From UMGS1649 sp045659265 (lineage in GTDB: Bacteria > Bacillota > Clostridia > TANB77 > CAG-465): a DNA stretch of 64,000 nt. Positions 26,848-34,648 of this stretch are shown here, piece by piece. Position numbers and translations under genes: made by a program. Every line of letters starts with the position of its first letter. Position 1 is the stretch's first letter. Location of the stretch: NCBI GenBank assembly GCA_045659265.1, contig JAZOWO010000131.1, positions 9,627 through 73,626 on the forward strand, written 5' to 3'. The notes below the pieces were generated by a model, which saw nothing but the letters and a program-made list of their open reading frames with translations, was not told where the DNA came from and searched no databases.

Positions 26848-27852
26848 ATGAAATCTACAAAAGACGTTGTACTCGCACTCGCAACCCTCGGCGGAGCTCT
26901 CGTAGCTCTCTTTGCACTCTTCTTTGCTATGCCTGCATGGCTTGAAGCAGTTGTAATCACCCTCACGGTAGTTGGCTTGGCCCTCACCATCTCTGAAATC
27001 GTGAATGCTTATAAAGCATCCTACGATGAAGGTACTGGCAAACATACTTACAAGTTCCCTGTTCGGGTATTTGTTTTTGGTTCGCTTGTACTTGTAGCAC
27101 TTGCAGCAATTGTTCTTCTTTCTCTTAAGAGATTGTTTGGCTTTGCTCTTATTCCCGTAGCAGCACTTCTTGCAATCCTTCTTGTGATTGCTATTCTCAA
27201 GAAATTGGGAAAGATGTTCTGGATTACACTTGTAGCACTTGTACTCTTGGTTGTAGCACTCATTAGTTACGGCGCAGCTGTAATGGTTAAGAATGACATC
27301 AACCTCAACCCTGGTATCTCTGTAGAGACCACCGCTCCTGAAACTGAAACTCCCGAAACGGAAGTTCCTGAGACGGAAGCACCTGAGACTGAAGTCCCTG
27401 AAACCGAAACTCCTGAAACTGAGGTTCCTGAAACCGAAGTTCCTGAGACCACTGTTCCTGAAACTGAAGCACCTGAAACCGAAGCACCCGAAACGGATGC
27501 TCCTGTAGTAGACGCTCCTGTTATTAAGGATGAAACTCCTAAGGAGGAAACTCCCAAGGATGAGCCCACCAATGAAGGTTTTGTACCCGTTGTTGTAAAG
27601 ATCAATGCCCCTGAGACTATGCGTTATGCAGAACCCATCATCCTCACTCTTGAGGGTGTTAAGGCAGAAAATCTTAGATTTGGCAATGAGGATTTCTTAG
27701 CTATCGCTATCCTTTCTGATACCGAAGTTGAGATCACACTCGTAGGCATCGTTAATGATGCAGGCGATGTTGAATTCGTCCCCGCTGCTGGATACATCAC
27801 TGTAACAGATTCTGAAACTGGTGCAAATGTAACTATTGAAATTGTTGAGTAA
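26848..27852 (+). CDS. Membrane protein with acidic Pro-rich stalk and one C-terminal beta domain (paralog C)
   Basis: A 334-residue paralog of B. The helix block (residues about 8-145) is close to B and shares KRLFGFALIPVAALLAILLV and the DINLNPG end. The stalk (about 157-235) is made of imperfect PETE(V/T/A) units, then a Lys/Glu-rich part, then one VKINAPETMRYAEP domain ending in VTIEIVE. The first codons match those of B, and the ribosome site AAAGGAGG is shared. Base composition is GC-rich, like A and B. No catalytic motif is visible. Confidence 0.8.
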   Translation: MKSTKDVVLALATLGGALVALFALFFAMPAWLEAVVITLTVVGLALTISEIVNAYKASYDEGTGKHTYKFPVRVFVFGSLVLVALAAIVLLSLKRLFGFALIPVAALLAILLVIAILKKLGKMFWITLVALVLLVVALISYGAAVMVKNDINLNPGISVETTAPETETPETEVPETEAPETEVPETETPETEVPETEVPETTVPETEAPETEAPETDAPVVDAPVIKDETPKEETPKDEPTNEGFVPVVVKINAPETMRYAEPIILTLEGVKAENLRFGNEDFLAIAILSDTEVEITLVGIVNDAGDVEFVPAAGYITVTDSETGANVTIEIVE

Positions 27853-27872
27853 TCAACAAGCACAAACGTCAG

Positions 27873-27905
27873 ACACCTCCGGTATTACCGGAGGTGTTTT
27901 CTTGT
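27873..27905 (+). terminator. Terminator of paralog C
   Basis: ACACCTCCGGTA (27873-27884) pairs with TACCGGAGGTGT (27886-27897), then TTTTCTTGTG. The arms carry matching changes relative to the terminator of paralog B. Confidence 0.9.
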
Positions 27906-27994
27906 GCTTTTTTGACATTATTTTTAATATGTCTGATTTTATTTCGACAAAATTTGACAGTATAAATTGCTATACTATTAACGAGGTGGTTTTA

Positions 27995-28300
27995 GTGACA
28001 TATACATATGATAATAGTAAAAATAAACTTAGTATTATATTAGATGAGGAAATAGATGTTAATTCATGCAAAACTTTAAGAACAATAATAGATGGATATA
28101 TTATGAGGTATAGCCCAAAAATTTGTGAGTTGGATTTAGAAAAGGTGTCTTTTATGGACAGCTCGGGTATAGGTTTTGTGGTAGGTAGAAAGAATTTAGC
28201 AGATATGTTAAATTGTAGATTTAATGTAGTAAATGCAAATCCTAATATTAAGAAATTGATGCAGCTTTATGATAAAGCTAAAAGAGGTGTGGGATGTTAA
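27995..28300 (+). CDS. spoIIAA: Anti-sigma F factor antagonist SpoIIAA (STAS domain)
   Basis: A 101-residue STAS-domain protein from GTG 27995, 6 bases after GAGGTGG; the frame is open further upstream but no ribosome site is there. The key MDSSGIGFVVGR segment holds the serine that SpoIIAB phosphorylates. In the family, unphosphorylated SpoIIAA frees SigF in the forespore. It overlaps spoIIAB by seven bases. The usual third gene of the operon, spoIIAC (sigF), is missing here, which is odd. The pairing with a true SpoIIAB-like kinase makes SpoIIAA more likely than RsbV. Confidence 0.88.
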   Translation: MTYTYDNSKNKLSIILDEEIDVNSCKTLRTIIDGYIMRYSPKICELDLEKVSFMDSSGIGFVVGRKNLADMLNCRFNVVNANPNIKKLMQLYDKAKRGVGC

Positions 28301-28737
28301 ATGAAATATATATTAAGATAAAATCTTGTTTAGATAATATATCTTTAGTAAGAGTTGTTGCTGCATCTTTTTTAAGCAGGACGAATATAACCTTGGATGA
28401 ATTACAAGATATAAAAACAGCTGTATCAGAAGCGGTTACAAATTGTATAGAACATGGATACGAAAATGATGAAAGCAAATATATAGATGTAGAAATGAAA
28501 CTAGCAGAAGTAGATCAGATGGTATACTATTGGGTTAAGATTGTAGATAGTGGTATAGGCATAGAAGATGTTGAACTTGCAACTACTCCCACATACACAA
28601 ATAAACCGGAATTAGAGCATGCTGGTATGGGCTTTACAATAATGGAAACATTTATGGATGAAGTTCAAATAGATTCTACAGTAGGTGAAGGAACTGCTGT
28701 AACGATGACTAAAAAATTAAAAACTATAAAGGCGTAG
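28294..28737 (+). CDS. spoIIAB: Anti-sigma F factor / serine kinase SpoIIAB
   Basis: A 147-residue GHKL-type kinase and anti-sigma factor. The N box IKTAVSEAVTNCIEHGYE, the G1 box VDSGIGIED and the segment KPELEHAGMGFTIMETFMDE match SpoIIAB closely, including the KPELE(R/H)(S/A)GMGFTIME run that separates it from RsbW. It starts at ATG inside the end of spoIIAA with AAAGAGGTG before it. The next gene is not sigF but a small unknown protein. Confidence 0.95.
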   Translation: MLNEIYIKIKSCLDNISLVRVVAASFLSRTNITLDELQDIKTAVSEAVTNCIEHGYENDESKYIDVEMKLAEVDQMVYYWVKIVDSGIGIEDVELATTPTYTNKPELEHAGMGFTIMETFMDEVQIDSTVGEGTAVTMTKKLKTIKA

Positions 28738-28747
28738 GAGAAATAAA

Positions 28748-28993
28748 ATGGAATGTGTTTATGAAAGATATATTAAAGATTTTAGATGTAAATATTATAT
28801 TCTAAAAGCAACTAAAGGATATGTAGGAATAAAGATAGAAAAATTAAATCCAAATGGTGAAATATTAGACGAATGTGTTGTGGAAAATGTGGATTGTGAT
28901 GAAGGAAAAGTAAGAGAATTGTTAAAACAAATAAACAAAGGCAAAGTTACTCCTATTACATTAAAGGATGTAATTGCAGACAGCGTTATATAA
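28748..28993 (+). CDS. Small conserved protein, possibly DUF6514-like
   Basis: An 81-residue protein starting 10 bases after spoIIAB, with TAGGAGAAATAA before the ATG. The sequence has YGIKIE-type (YVGIKIEKLNPNGE) and C-terminal INKGKVTPITLKDVI patterns that recall the small clostridial DUF6514 family. There is no membrane segment and no catalytic motif. It occupies the place where spoIIAC normally stands, but at 81 residues it is far too short to be a sigma factor. Family assignment is tentative. Confidence 0.55.
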   Translation: MECVYERYIKDFRCKYYILKATKGYVGIKIEKLNPNGEILDECVVENVDCDEGKVRELLKQINKGKVTPITLKDVIADSVI

Positions 28994-28999
28994 TATTGC

Positions 29000-29048
29000 A
29001 AAAGAACTCGTAAAATGGTAAAATATATACTATGTACGAGTTCTTTTT
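29000..29048 (+). terminator. Terminator or attenuator before rluD
   Basis: AAAAGAACTCGTA (29000-29012) pairs with TACGAGTTCTTTT (29035-29047) around a 22-base loop, then T. It ends two or three bases before the rluD ribosome site GGAGGT. Confidence 0.65.
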
Positions 29049-29060
29049 TAGGAGGTAACT

Positions 29061-29972
29061 TTGCAATACGAAATATTAGAAGATGAATTTGTTGGAATAA
29101 GAATAGACAAATACTTAAACGAAATAAATGAAGATTATACAAGATCTTTTGTTCAGAAGATGATAGAAGAAGGGAACGTAACTGTAAATGGAAAATCTGT
29201 TAAAGCATCATATAAATTAAAAATGAAAGATGTTATTGAAATAGAGGAAATAGAAAATACAGAAATAGAAGCGGTAGCAGAAGATATTCCTATAGATATT
29301 GTTTATGAAGACGAAGATATAATAATAGTAAATAAGGCTAAGGGAATGGTAGTGCATCCTGGCAATGGAAATTATACAGGAACTCTAGTAAATGCACTGT
29401 TATTTACACATAAAGATAGACTATCTGCTATAAATGGTGTTGTGAGGCCCGGAATTGTCCATAGAATCGATAAAGATACTAGTGGCATAATTGTAGTTGC
29501 TAAAAACGATAAAGCTCATAAAACGCTTTCTAGCGCGTTTAAGGTACATGATATAACAAGAAAATATATAGCTGTTGTAAAAGGTATAGTTGAGAAAGAT
29601 AATATTAAGATAGATCTTCCTATTGGAAGAAGTACGTCAGATAGAATAAAGATGGCGGTGACTGAGAAAAATTCAAGGAATGCTATTACACATATTAAGG
29701 TATTAAAAAGATTTTATGAATCTGGATATACTTTAGTAGAGGCGAAACTTGAAACTGGAAGAACACATCAAATAAGAGTGCATATGTCATATATAGGACA
29801 TCCGCTTTTAGGAGATGATACTTACGGTCCATCAAAGAATGAGTTTGGTATATGTGGACAAGTATTACATGCAAAAACACTTGGATTTAATCATCCAACA
29901 ACAGGCAAGTATATAGAGTTTGAACAAGAAGAGCCAGAAGAATTTAAGGAAATATTAAATAAATTAAAATAA
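29061..29972 (+). CDS. rluD: RluA/RluD family 23S rRNA pseudouridine synthase
   Basis: A 303-residue enzyme starting at TTG 29061 after GGAGGTAACT. The N-terminal S4 RNA-binding domain spans about residues 12-75 (IDKYLNEIN and VNGKSVKASYKLKMKDVIEI). The catalytic domain carries HRIDKDTSGIIVVAKND with the active-site Asp, and the later LETGRTHQIRVHMSYIGHPLLGD block. The family and RluD subtype (S4 plus large catalytic domain) are clear; the exact rRNA target is inferred. The terminator before it suggests a separate transcript from spoIIA. Confidence 0.93.
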   Translation: MQYEILEDEFVGIRIDKYLNEINEDYTRSFVQKMIEEGNVTVNGKSVKASYKLKMKDVIEIEEIENTEIEAVAEDIPIDIVYEDEDIIIVNKAKGMVVHPGNGNYTGTLVNALLFTHKDRLSAINGVVRPGIVHRIDKDTSGIIVVAKNDKAHKTLSSAFKVHDITRKYIAVVKGIVEKDNIKIDLPIGRSTSDRIKMAVTEKNSRNAITHIKVLKRFYESGYTLVEAKLETGRTHQIRVHMSYIGHPLLGDDTYGPSKNEFGICGQVLHAKTLGFNHPTTGKYIEFEQEEPEEFKEILNKLK

Positions 29973-29990
29973 TAAGAATAAATAATAAAA

Positions 29991-30013
29991 TGAGCAAACA
30001 TTATGTTTGCTCA
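29991..30013. other. Hairpin downstream of rluD
   Basis: TGAGCAAACA (29991-30000) pairs perfectly with TGTTTGCTCA (30004-30013). There is no T-tract on the plus strand; on the minus strand it is followed by TTTTATTATT. It may be a weak terminator or an RNA end stabiliser. Confidence 0.45.
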
Positions 30014-30081
30014 AGATATATATAAACATAAGACTTATGGAATAATATATTATATGAAGAAAATACATGGAGGTGAATTAA

Positions 30082-30777
30082 TTGGAAGAAATACGTATAA
30101 ATAAATATATAGCAAGTTCTGGTGTTTGTTCTAGAAGAAAAGCAGAAGAATATATACTAGCAGGTAAAGTTTTAGTAAACGGAGTTGTAAATACTGAACT
30201 AGGATATAAGGTTAAAGAGGAAGATATAGTTGTAGTAGATGGGAAACAAATATCTTTAGAGGAAAACAAAGTGTATATTATGCTAAATAAACCAAAAGGG
30301 TATGTAACTACATCACAAGAACAATTTGGCAGACCTTCTGTATTAGATATAGTTAAAGTAGAAGAAAGAGTATATCCGGTTGGAAGACTAGATATGGATT
30401 CTGAAGGTTTATTAATTTTAACAAATGATGGAGAGTTTTCTAACAATGTAATTCATCCAACTAAACATATATCTAAAAAGTATGAAGTTGTATTAAAAGA
30501 AAATATAACTGAAGCTTCTATAAAGAAACTAGAAAGCGGAGTAGACATCGGTGGCTATGTAACAAGACCTGCTAAAGTAGAAAAAGTAACAGATAAGAAG
30601 ATTTTAATTACTATAGGTGAAGGAAAGAATAGACAAGTAAGAAGAATGATAGAAACGGTAGACAACAAAGTATTAAATCTAAAAAGGATAGCTATTGGTG
30701 GACTTAAATTAGACAAATTAAAATCAGGTGAATATATTAAATTAGATGAGAAGCTAATAAATAAGATATTTGAATAA
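30082..30777 (+). CDS. RsuA/RluB family pseudouridine synthase
   Basis: A 231-residue rRNA pseudouridine synthase starting at TTG 30082, 6 bases after GGAGGTG. The N-terminal S4 domain has INKYIASSGVCSRRKAEEYI. The catalytic motif GRLDMDSEGLLILTNDG contains the active Asp, and GEGKNRQVRRMIE is the later family block. Length suits RluB/RsuA. In many Firmicutes rluB follows scpB; here it does not, and scpA lies 4 kb away without scpB. Confidence 0.92.
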   Translation: MEEIRINKYIASSGVCSRRKAEEYILAGKVLVNGVVNTELGYKVKEEDIVVVDGKQISLEENKVYIMLNKPKGYVTTSQEQFGRPSVLDIVKVEERVYPVGRLDMDSEGLLILTNDGEFSNNVIHPTKHISKKYEVVLKENITEASIKKLESGVDIGGYVTRPAKVEKVTDKKILITIGEGKNRQVRRMIETVDNKVLNLKRIAIGGLKLDKLKSGEYIKLDEKLINKIFE

Positions 30778-30820
30778 AGATAGTATTATATAATGCTTGT
30801 TTATAAAGTTAAATAAACGC

Positions 30821-30849
30821 AAAAAAGAAAGCCATAGGCTTTCTTTTTT
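30821..30849. terminator. Bidirectional terminator between the pseudouridine synthase gene and rpsU
   Basis: AAAAAAGAAAGCC (30821-30833) pairs with GGCTTTCTTTTTT (30837-30849). Confidence 0.85.
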
Positions 30850-30856
30850 AATATTT

Positions 30857-31030
30857 CTAGTGTTTTCTTTTTCTAGCAGCTTCAGATTTCTTTTTTCTCT
30901 TTACGCTTGGCTTTTCATAGTGCTCCCTTTTCTTTATTTCAGCAAGAACACCAGACTTAGCGCATTGTCTTTTGAAACGTTGAAGAGCGTTATCTAAAGT
31001 CTCGTTTTCTTTTACTTTTATTCCTGGCAT
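30857..31030 (-). CDS. rpsU: 30S ribosomal protein S21
   Basis: A 57-residue basic protein, MPGIKVKENETLDNALQRF at the start and an Arg/Lys-rich end (KRKKKSEAARKRKH). This is S21, which helps 30S subunits base-pair with mRNA. The true start is 31030, next to a GGGGAGGG site; the frame runs 33 bases further upstream without one. It is monocistronic here, not joined to yqeY as in some relatives. Confidence 0.96.
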   Translation of the reverse strand: MPGIKVKENETLDNALQRFKRQCAKSGVLAEIKKREHYEKPSVKRKKKSEAARKRKH

Positions 31031-31091
31031 GTTTATATTCCCTCCCCTCAGTGGGAAATACATAAATTCGTATTTCTAAATTACTTGTAAA

Positions 31092-31120
31092 ATTATACTA
31101 TATGAGCGCTTACAAGTCAA
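31092..31120 (-). promoter_or_regulatory. SigA promoter of rpsU
   Basis: Minus strand TTGACT (31115-31120), a 17-base spacer, and TATAAT (31092-31097). The leader can form a GAAATAC/GTATTTC hairpin before the ribosome site. Confidence 0.85.
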
Positions 31121-31190
31121 GTGGTAACAATAATCTTTTTATTTTAGTCATTAGAAAAAACGAAAATAATGTAAAAAATGGTCGATTTAA

Positions 31191-31219
31191 TTGACTACAA
31201 GCGGCTCGTGTAGTAATAT
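31191..31219 (+). promoter_or_regulatory. SigA promoter of the S41 protease gene
   Basis: TTGACT (31191-31196), a 17-base spacer, and TAATAT (31214-31219). Confidence 0.7.
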
Positions 31220-31244
31220 TAACATATTAAAATGGAGGTATAAT

Positions 31245-32441
31245 GTGGATTACAAAAAGATTTGGTCAGAAGTAATAACAGCATCGTTAATAGTTGTAAT
31301 ATCTGCTGTAGCTATAATTTCATTTATGGTTATATCAGATCAAAATGTAGATATATATAACCCAAGTGATAAAATTGCGGTTTCTAAAGGTACAGATAAG
31401 ATATCTGAAGTATTAAACCTTATAGAAAGTAAATACATGGGTGAAGTGGATATTGAAAAACTTGTAGATGGCGCGATTCAAGGTATATTTGAAAATATAG
31501 ATGATCCATATACTAGATATTTAACAGAAGAACAATTTGATGAAGAAATTAATTCTGGTGATGAAGAATACTCTGGAATAGGAGTACATATGGGATTAAA
31601 TCATACAACAGGTAAGGTTAGAGTACTAGGTGTAATGCCAGAAACACCAGCATATAAAGCGGGAATTAAAGCAGGAGACGTTATTTTGGAAGTTGAAGGA
31701 ACTAAGTTAAATAAAGATAATTATAATGAAGCTTCTGAAAAGATTAAAGGCAAAGAAGGAACGTATGTAAAACTTCTTGTTGAAAGAGATGGAAAAAAAC
31801 TTGAATTCAATATTATAAGAGAAAAAATAAATGCTAGTAATATATCTTCTGAAGTAATTAAAGGAACTAAAATTGGATATATTAAAATATTCGCTTTTGA
31901 AAGAAATATATATAGTCAATTTAAGAAAGAATACGATAGATTAATAAATAAAGAAAAGGTAGAAAAATTAATTATAGATGTGAGAGATAATCCAGGTGGT
32001 TTTGTTTCAGATACAATAAAGATAGCAGATTTGCTATGTGGAGAAGGATTAATAATTAAAGAAGAATACGGAGATGGAACTGTTAAAACATTTAAGTCGG
32101 ATAAAGATTCTTCTAAAGTACCATTCGTATTATTAGTAAATGAAAATAGTGCTAGTGCATCAGAAATATTAGCTGGCTCTGTTAAGGATCTTAAGGCTGG
32201 TAAGGTAATTGGAACACAAACATTTGGTAAAGGTATAATGCAAAGCTATATTGAACTTGAAAATGGTGGTGGTGTAGCTATAACAATAGCTAAATACTAT
32301 ACTGCATCAGGTAATGAAATTCATGGTGTTGGAATAGAACCAGATATTAAGGTAGAATTACCAAAAGGAACAACAATAGATTATAAGGTAAATCCTAATA
32401 CAGATTTACAACTAAAAGAAGCTATAAATGCCCTAAAATAG
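31245..32441 (+). CDS. Carboxyl-terminal processing protease (S41, CtpA/CtpB)
   Basis: A 398-residue protease from GTG 31245, 5 bases after GGAGGT; the frame is open to 31191, but that region is the promoter. It has an N-terminal membrane anchor (about residues 8-30), then a helical region with YMGEVDIEKLVDGAIQGIF, a PDZ domain (about 105-190) with GVMPETPAYKAGIKAGDVI, and the S41 core. The catalytic serine is in NENSASASEILAGS and the general-base lysine in GTQTFGKGIMQ. In spore formers CtpB cleaves SpoIVFA during SigK activation, but this copy could equally be general CtpA. Confidence 0.93.
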   Translation: MDYKKIWSEVITASLIVVISAVAIISFMVISDQNVDIYNPSDKIAVSKGTDKISEVLNLIESKYMGEVDIEKLVDGAIQGIFENIDDPYTRYLTEEQFDEEINSGDEEYSGIGVHMGLNHTTGKVRVLGVMPETPAYKAGIKAGDVILEVEGTKLNKDNYNEASEKIKGKEGTYVKLLVERDGKKLEFNIIREKINASNISSEVIKGTKIGYIKIFAFERNIYSQFKKEYDRLINKEKVEKLIIDVRDNPGGFVSDTIKIADLLCGEGLIIKEEYGDGTVKTFKSDKDSSKVPFVLLVNENSASASEILAGSVKDLKAGKVIGTQTFGKGIMQSYIELENGGGVAITIAKYYTASGNEIHGVGIEPDIKVELPKGTTIDYKVNPNTDLQLKEAINALK

Positions 32442-32472
32442 GTGAAAAATACGAATTAATATAAATGTTAGA

Positions 32473-32509
32473 AATAAGCAAACAAAAATAAGTGTTTGCT
32501 TATTTTTCT
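32473..32509 (+). terminator. Terminator of the S41 protease gene
   Basis: AATAAGCAAAC (32473-32483) pairs with GTTTGCTTATT (32494-32504), then TTTCTT. Confidence 0.85.
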
Positions 32510-32573
32510 TGCGCTTGAAACAAAATGATTACATAATATTGAAATATAACGGTTTTTGTGATAGCCCAAGCTT

Positions 32574-32602
32574 TTGACTATACCCGTAGGGTGTGCTATA
32601 AT
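32574..32602 (+). promoter_or_regulatory. Strong SigA promoter of veg
   Basis: TTGACT (32574-32579), a 17-base spacer ending in TGC, and TATAAT (32597-32602), so it is also an extended -10 promoter. veg is known for a very strong promoter in Bacillus subtilis. Confidence 0.9.
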
Positions 32603-32625
32603 CGGGGCATTAAGAGGTGGTTGTC

Positions 32626-32919
32626 ATGATTTTGAAGGAACATGCTTTTGCAAAGATTAAGGCGGATGCAGAGAACTACAAAGGACAAGAATTACATTTT
32701 AAATATAATGTTGGAAGAAACAAAGTTGAGAATCTAACAGGTGTTATTGAGGGCGTTTACAGCGATAAGTTCAGAATTAGACGCACTGACATTGCTGCCC
32801 CTGCGACATTTAGTTATGCAGATATACTAACGAATTCATTAGAAGTTACAAGCCTAGATGGTGGAGAACAGTTATTAAGCTATGAATTTGATACTAGCAA
32901 AAAAATAGTGCAATTATAA
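32626..32919 (+). CDS. veg: Veg family protein
   Basis: A 97-residue protein from ATG 32626, after AGAGGTGG; an upstream in-frame GTG is the ribosome site itself. It contains YKGQELHFKYNVGRNK, then GVIEGVYSDKFRI, and FSYADILTNSLEV, the pattern of Veg, a small conserved Firmicutes protein with an SH3-like fold. In Bacillus it is linked to biofilm control through SinR. It stands alone between two terminators. Confidence 0.93.
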   Translation: MILKEHAFAKIKADAENYKGQELHFKYNVGRNKVENLTGVIEGVYSDKFRIRRTDIAAPATFSYADILTNSLEVTSLDGGEQLLSYEFDTSKKIVQL

Positions 32920-32928
32920 GTTATTAAG

Positions 32929-32957
32929 AACGTGTTCTTTTTGAGCACGTTTTTTTG
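32929..32957 (+). terminator. Terminator of veg
   Basis: AACGTG and flanking bases (32929-32937) pair with GAGCACGTT (about 32943-32951), then TTTTTTT. Confidence 0.8.
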
Positions 32958-33097
32958 TCGCTTTTTGCAAATGAATAATATACTAGAGTACGTAAGATAA
33001 AAGGCTAAGCAACATGAAAAATAAACAAAAGTTGTTTACATTAATTAACCATAAGATATAATAAAAATATAAATTTTGAAATTTATTAAAAAAAGTG

Positions 33098-33126
33098 TTG
33101 ACAAACAATTGTTCTTTATATATAAT
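33098..33126 (+). promoter_or_regulatory. SigA promoter of recA
   Basis: TTGACA (33098-33103), a 17-base spacer, and TATAAT (33121-33126). Both boxes match consensus exactly. Confidence 0.9.
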
Positions 33127-33151
33127 GATGTCATACTAAAACAAATGTTCG
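33102..33151 (+). promoter_or_regulatory. Two LexA (SOS) box candidates
   Basis: CAAACAATTGTTCT (33102-33115) lies between the -35 and -10 boxes, and AAAACAAATGTTCG (33138-33151) lies just after the expected start site. Each matches 8 of the 10 fixed positions of the Bacillus box CGAAC-N4-GTTCG. Confidence 0.65.
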
Positions 33152-33171
33152 TTATTTAGGAGGTAATATTA

Positions 33172-34233
33172 ATGATAACTGATGAAAGAAAGAAAGCTTT
33201 AGATATAGCTTTATCACAAATTGAAAAGAACTTTGGTAAAGGTTCTGTTATGAAACTTGGAGAAGTAGGAAGTGTAAATGTTGATGCAATACCAACAGGA
33301 GCACTTAGCTTAGATATAGCGTTAGGTATTGGTGGAGTTCCACGTGGAAGAATAATAGAAGTATTTGGACCAGAATCTTCTGGTAAAACTACAGTTGCTT
33401 TACACATGATTGCTGAAGCTCAAAAAATGGGTGGAATTGCAGCATTCATAGATGCAGAACACGCATTAGATCCAGTATATGCTAAACACTTAGGAGTAGA
33501 TGTAGATAACCTTATAGTATCTCAACCAGATACAGGAGAACAAGCACTAGAGATTACTGAACAATTAGTAAGAAGTGGCGCTATAGATATTATAGTAGTA
33601 GACTCTGTTGCAGCGTTAGTTCCTAAGGCTGAAATAGATGGTGAAATGGGAGATTCTCATGTTGGTCTTCAAGCTAGACTTATGTCTCAAGCTTTAAGAA
33701 AATTAACAGGTGTACTTGCAAAATCTAAAACAGTTGCAGTATTCATTAACCAATTAAGAGAAAAAGTTGGTATAATGTTTGGTAACCCTGAAACAACACC
33801 AGGTGGTAGAGCACTTAAATTCTATTCTTCTGTAAGATTAGATGTTAGAAAACAAGAAGCTATAAAGATAAACGGAGAAGTAATGGGTTCTAGAACAAAA
33901 GTTAAAGTTGTTAAGAACAAAGTTGCACCTCCATTTAGAGAAGCAGAATTTGATATTGTTTACGGTAAAGGTATTTCAACTTCTGGTTGTATATTAGATC
34001 TTGCTGTAAACTTAGATATAGTAAACAAGAGTGGAGCATGGTTCTCATACAATGGTGAAAAGATTGGTCAAGGAAGAGAAGCAGCGAAGGCATTCTTAGA
34101 AGCAAACAAGAATATTATGGCTGAAGTAGAAAAGAAAGTAAGAGACAACTTTAATGTTGCATTTGAAAAGAGTCTTGGAGAAATGGAAGAAGACGCTGAA
34201 GAAGATGTAATGTTAGAAGAAGAGGAGAACTAA
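33172..34233 (+). CDS. recA: Recombinase A
   Basis: The 353-residue RecA. Walker A is GPESSGKTT near residue 64, and family runs EHALDPVYAKHLGVD, SQPDTGEQALEI, FINQLREKVGIMFGNPETTPGGRAL are present. The C-terminal tail is acidic (EEDAEEDVMLEEEEN). The TTAGGAGG site precedes the ATG by 7 bases. recX begins right after its stop. Confidence 0.99.
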   Translation: MITDERKKALDIALSQIEKNFGKGSVMKLGEVGSVNVDAIPTGALSLDIALGIGGVPRGRIIEVFGPESSGKTTVALHMIAEAQKMGGIAAFIDAEHALDPVYAKHLGVDVDNLIVSQPDTGEQALEITEQLVRSGAIDIIVVDSVAALVPKAEIDGEMGDSHVGLQARLMSQALRKLTGVLAKSKTVAVFINQLREKVGIMFGNPETTPGGRALKFYSSVRLDVRKQEAIKINGEVMGSRTKVKVVKNKVAPPFREAEFDIVYGKGISTSGCILDLAVNLDIVNKSGAWFSYNGEKIGQGREAAKAFLEANKNIMAEVEKKVRDNFNVAFEKSLGEMEEDAEEDVMLEEEEN

Positions 34234-34234
34234 T

Positions 34235-34648
34235 TTGAATAATTCAGAGATGAATATATTAGCTAGAGATAAAGCTATTAGATATATAGGCATTTCTAAA
34301 AAAACAGAATATGAAGTTAGACAGAAATTGAAGAGGTTACAAGTAACCTCTTCTGTCATAGATGAGGAAATTGAATATCTAAAGGAATTAGGCTTTATAG
34401 ATGATAAAGACTATGTTAAATGTTTTATTAGACAATGCGCAAAACTTAAGCAATACTCTATATATGAAATTTATAACAAGCTCTTGCAAAAAGGGCTTCA
34501 AACTAGTATAATCGAAGAAGAATTGGAGCTTCTTAAAGATTCGGATTATGAAGAACAAGTTAGAGAAAAACTTGAAAATGGAAAATTAAAATCATATGAT
34601 GAAGAAAAGAAGAAAGCATACTTTTATAGGAGAGGGTTTAAGTTTTAA
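34235..34648 (+). CDS. recX: Regulatory protein RecX
   Basis: A 137-residue helical protein that modulates RecA filaments. It starts at TTG 34235, with AGAGGAG inside the recA end. The three-helix repeats are recognisable: AIRYIGISKKTEYEVRQKL, DEEIEYLKELGFIDDKDYVKCFI, and KAYFYRRGF at the end. It is a little shorter than usual. Its stop overlaps the scpA ATG by one base, so recA-recX-scpA form one unit. Confidence 0.9.
   Translation: MNNSEMNILARDKAIRYIGISKKTEYEVRQKLKRLQVTSSVIDEEIEYLKELGFIDDKDYVKCFIRQCAKLKQYSIYEIYNKLLQKGLQTSIIEEELELLKDSDYEEQVREKLENGKLKSYDEEKKKAYFYRRGFKF

Noticed and set aside
24076..27852. Prophage or integrated element explaining the GC-rich genes
   Set aside because: No integrase, att-like direct repeats, structural phage genes or tRNA target is found near any of the three islands.
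27954..27976. TTGACA with TATACT as a SigA promoter for spoIIAA
   Set aside because: The spacer is only 11 bases. A SigH-type promoter was looked for but no convincing match was found.
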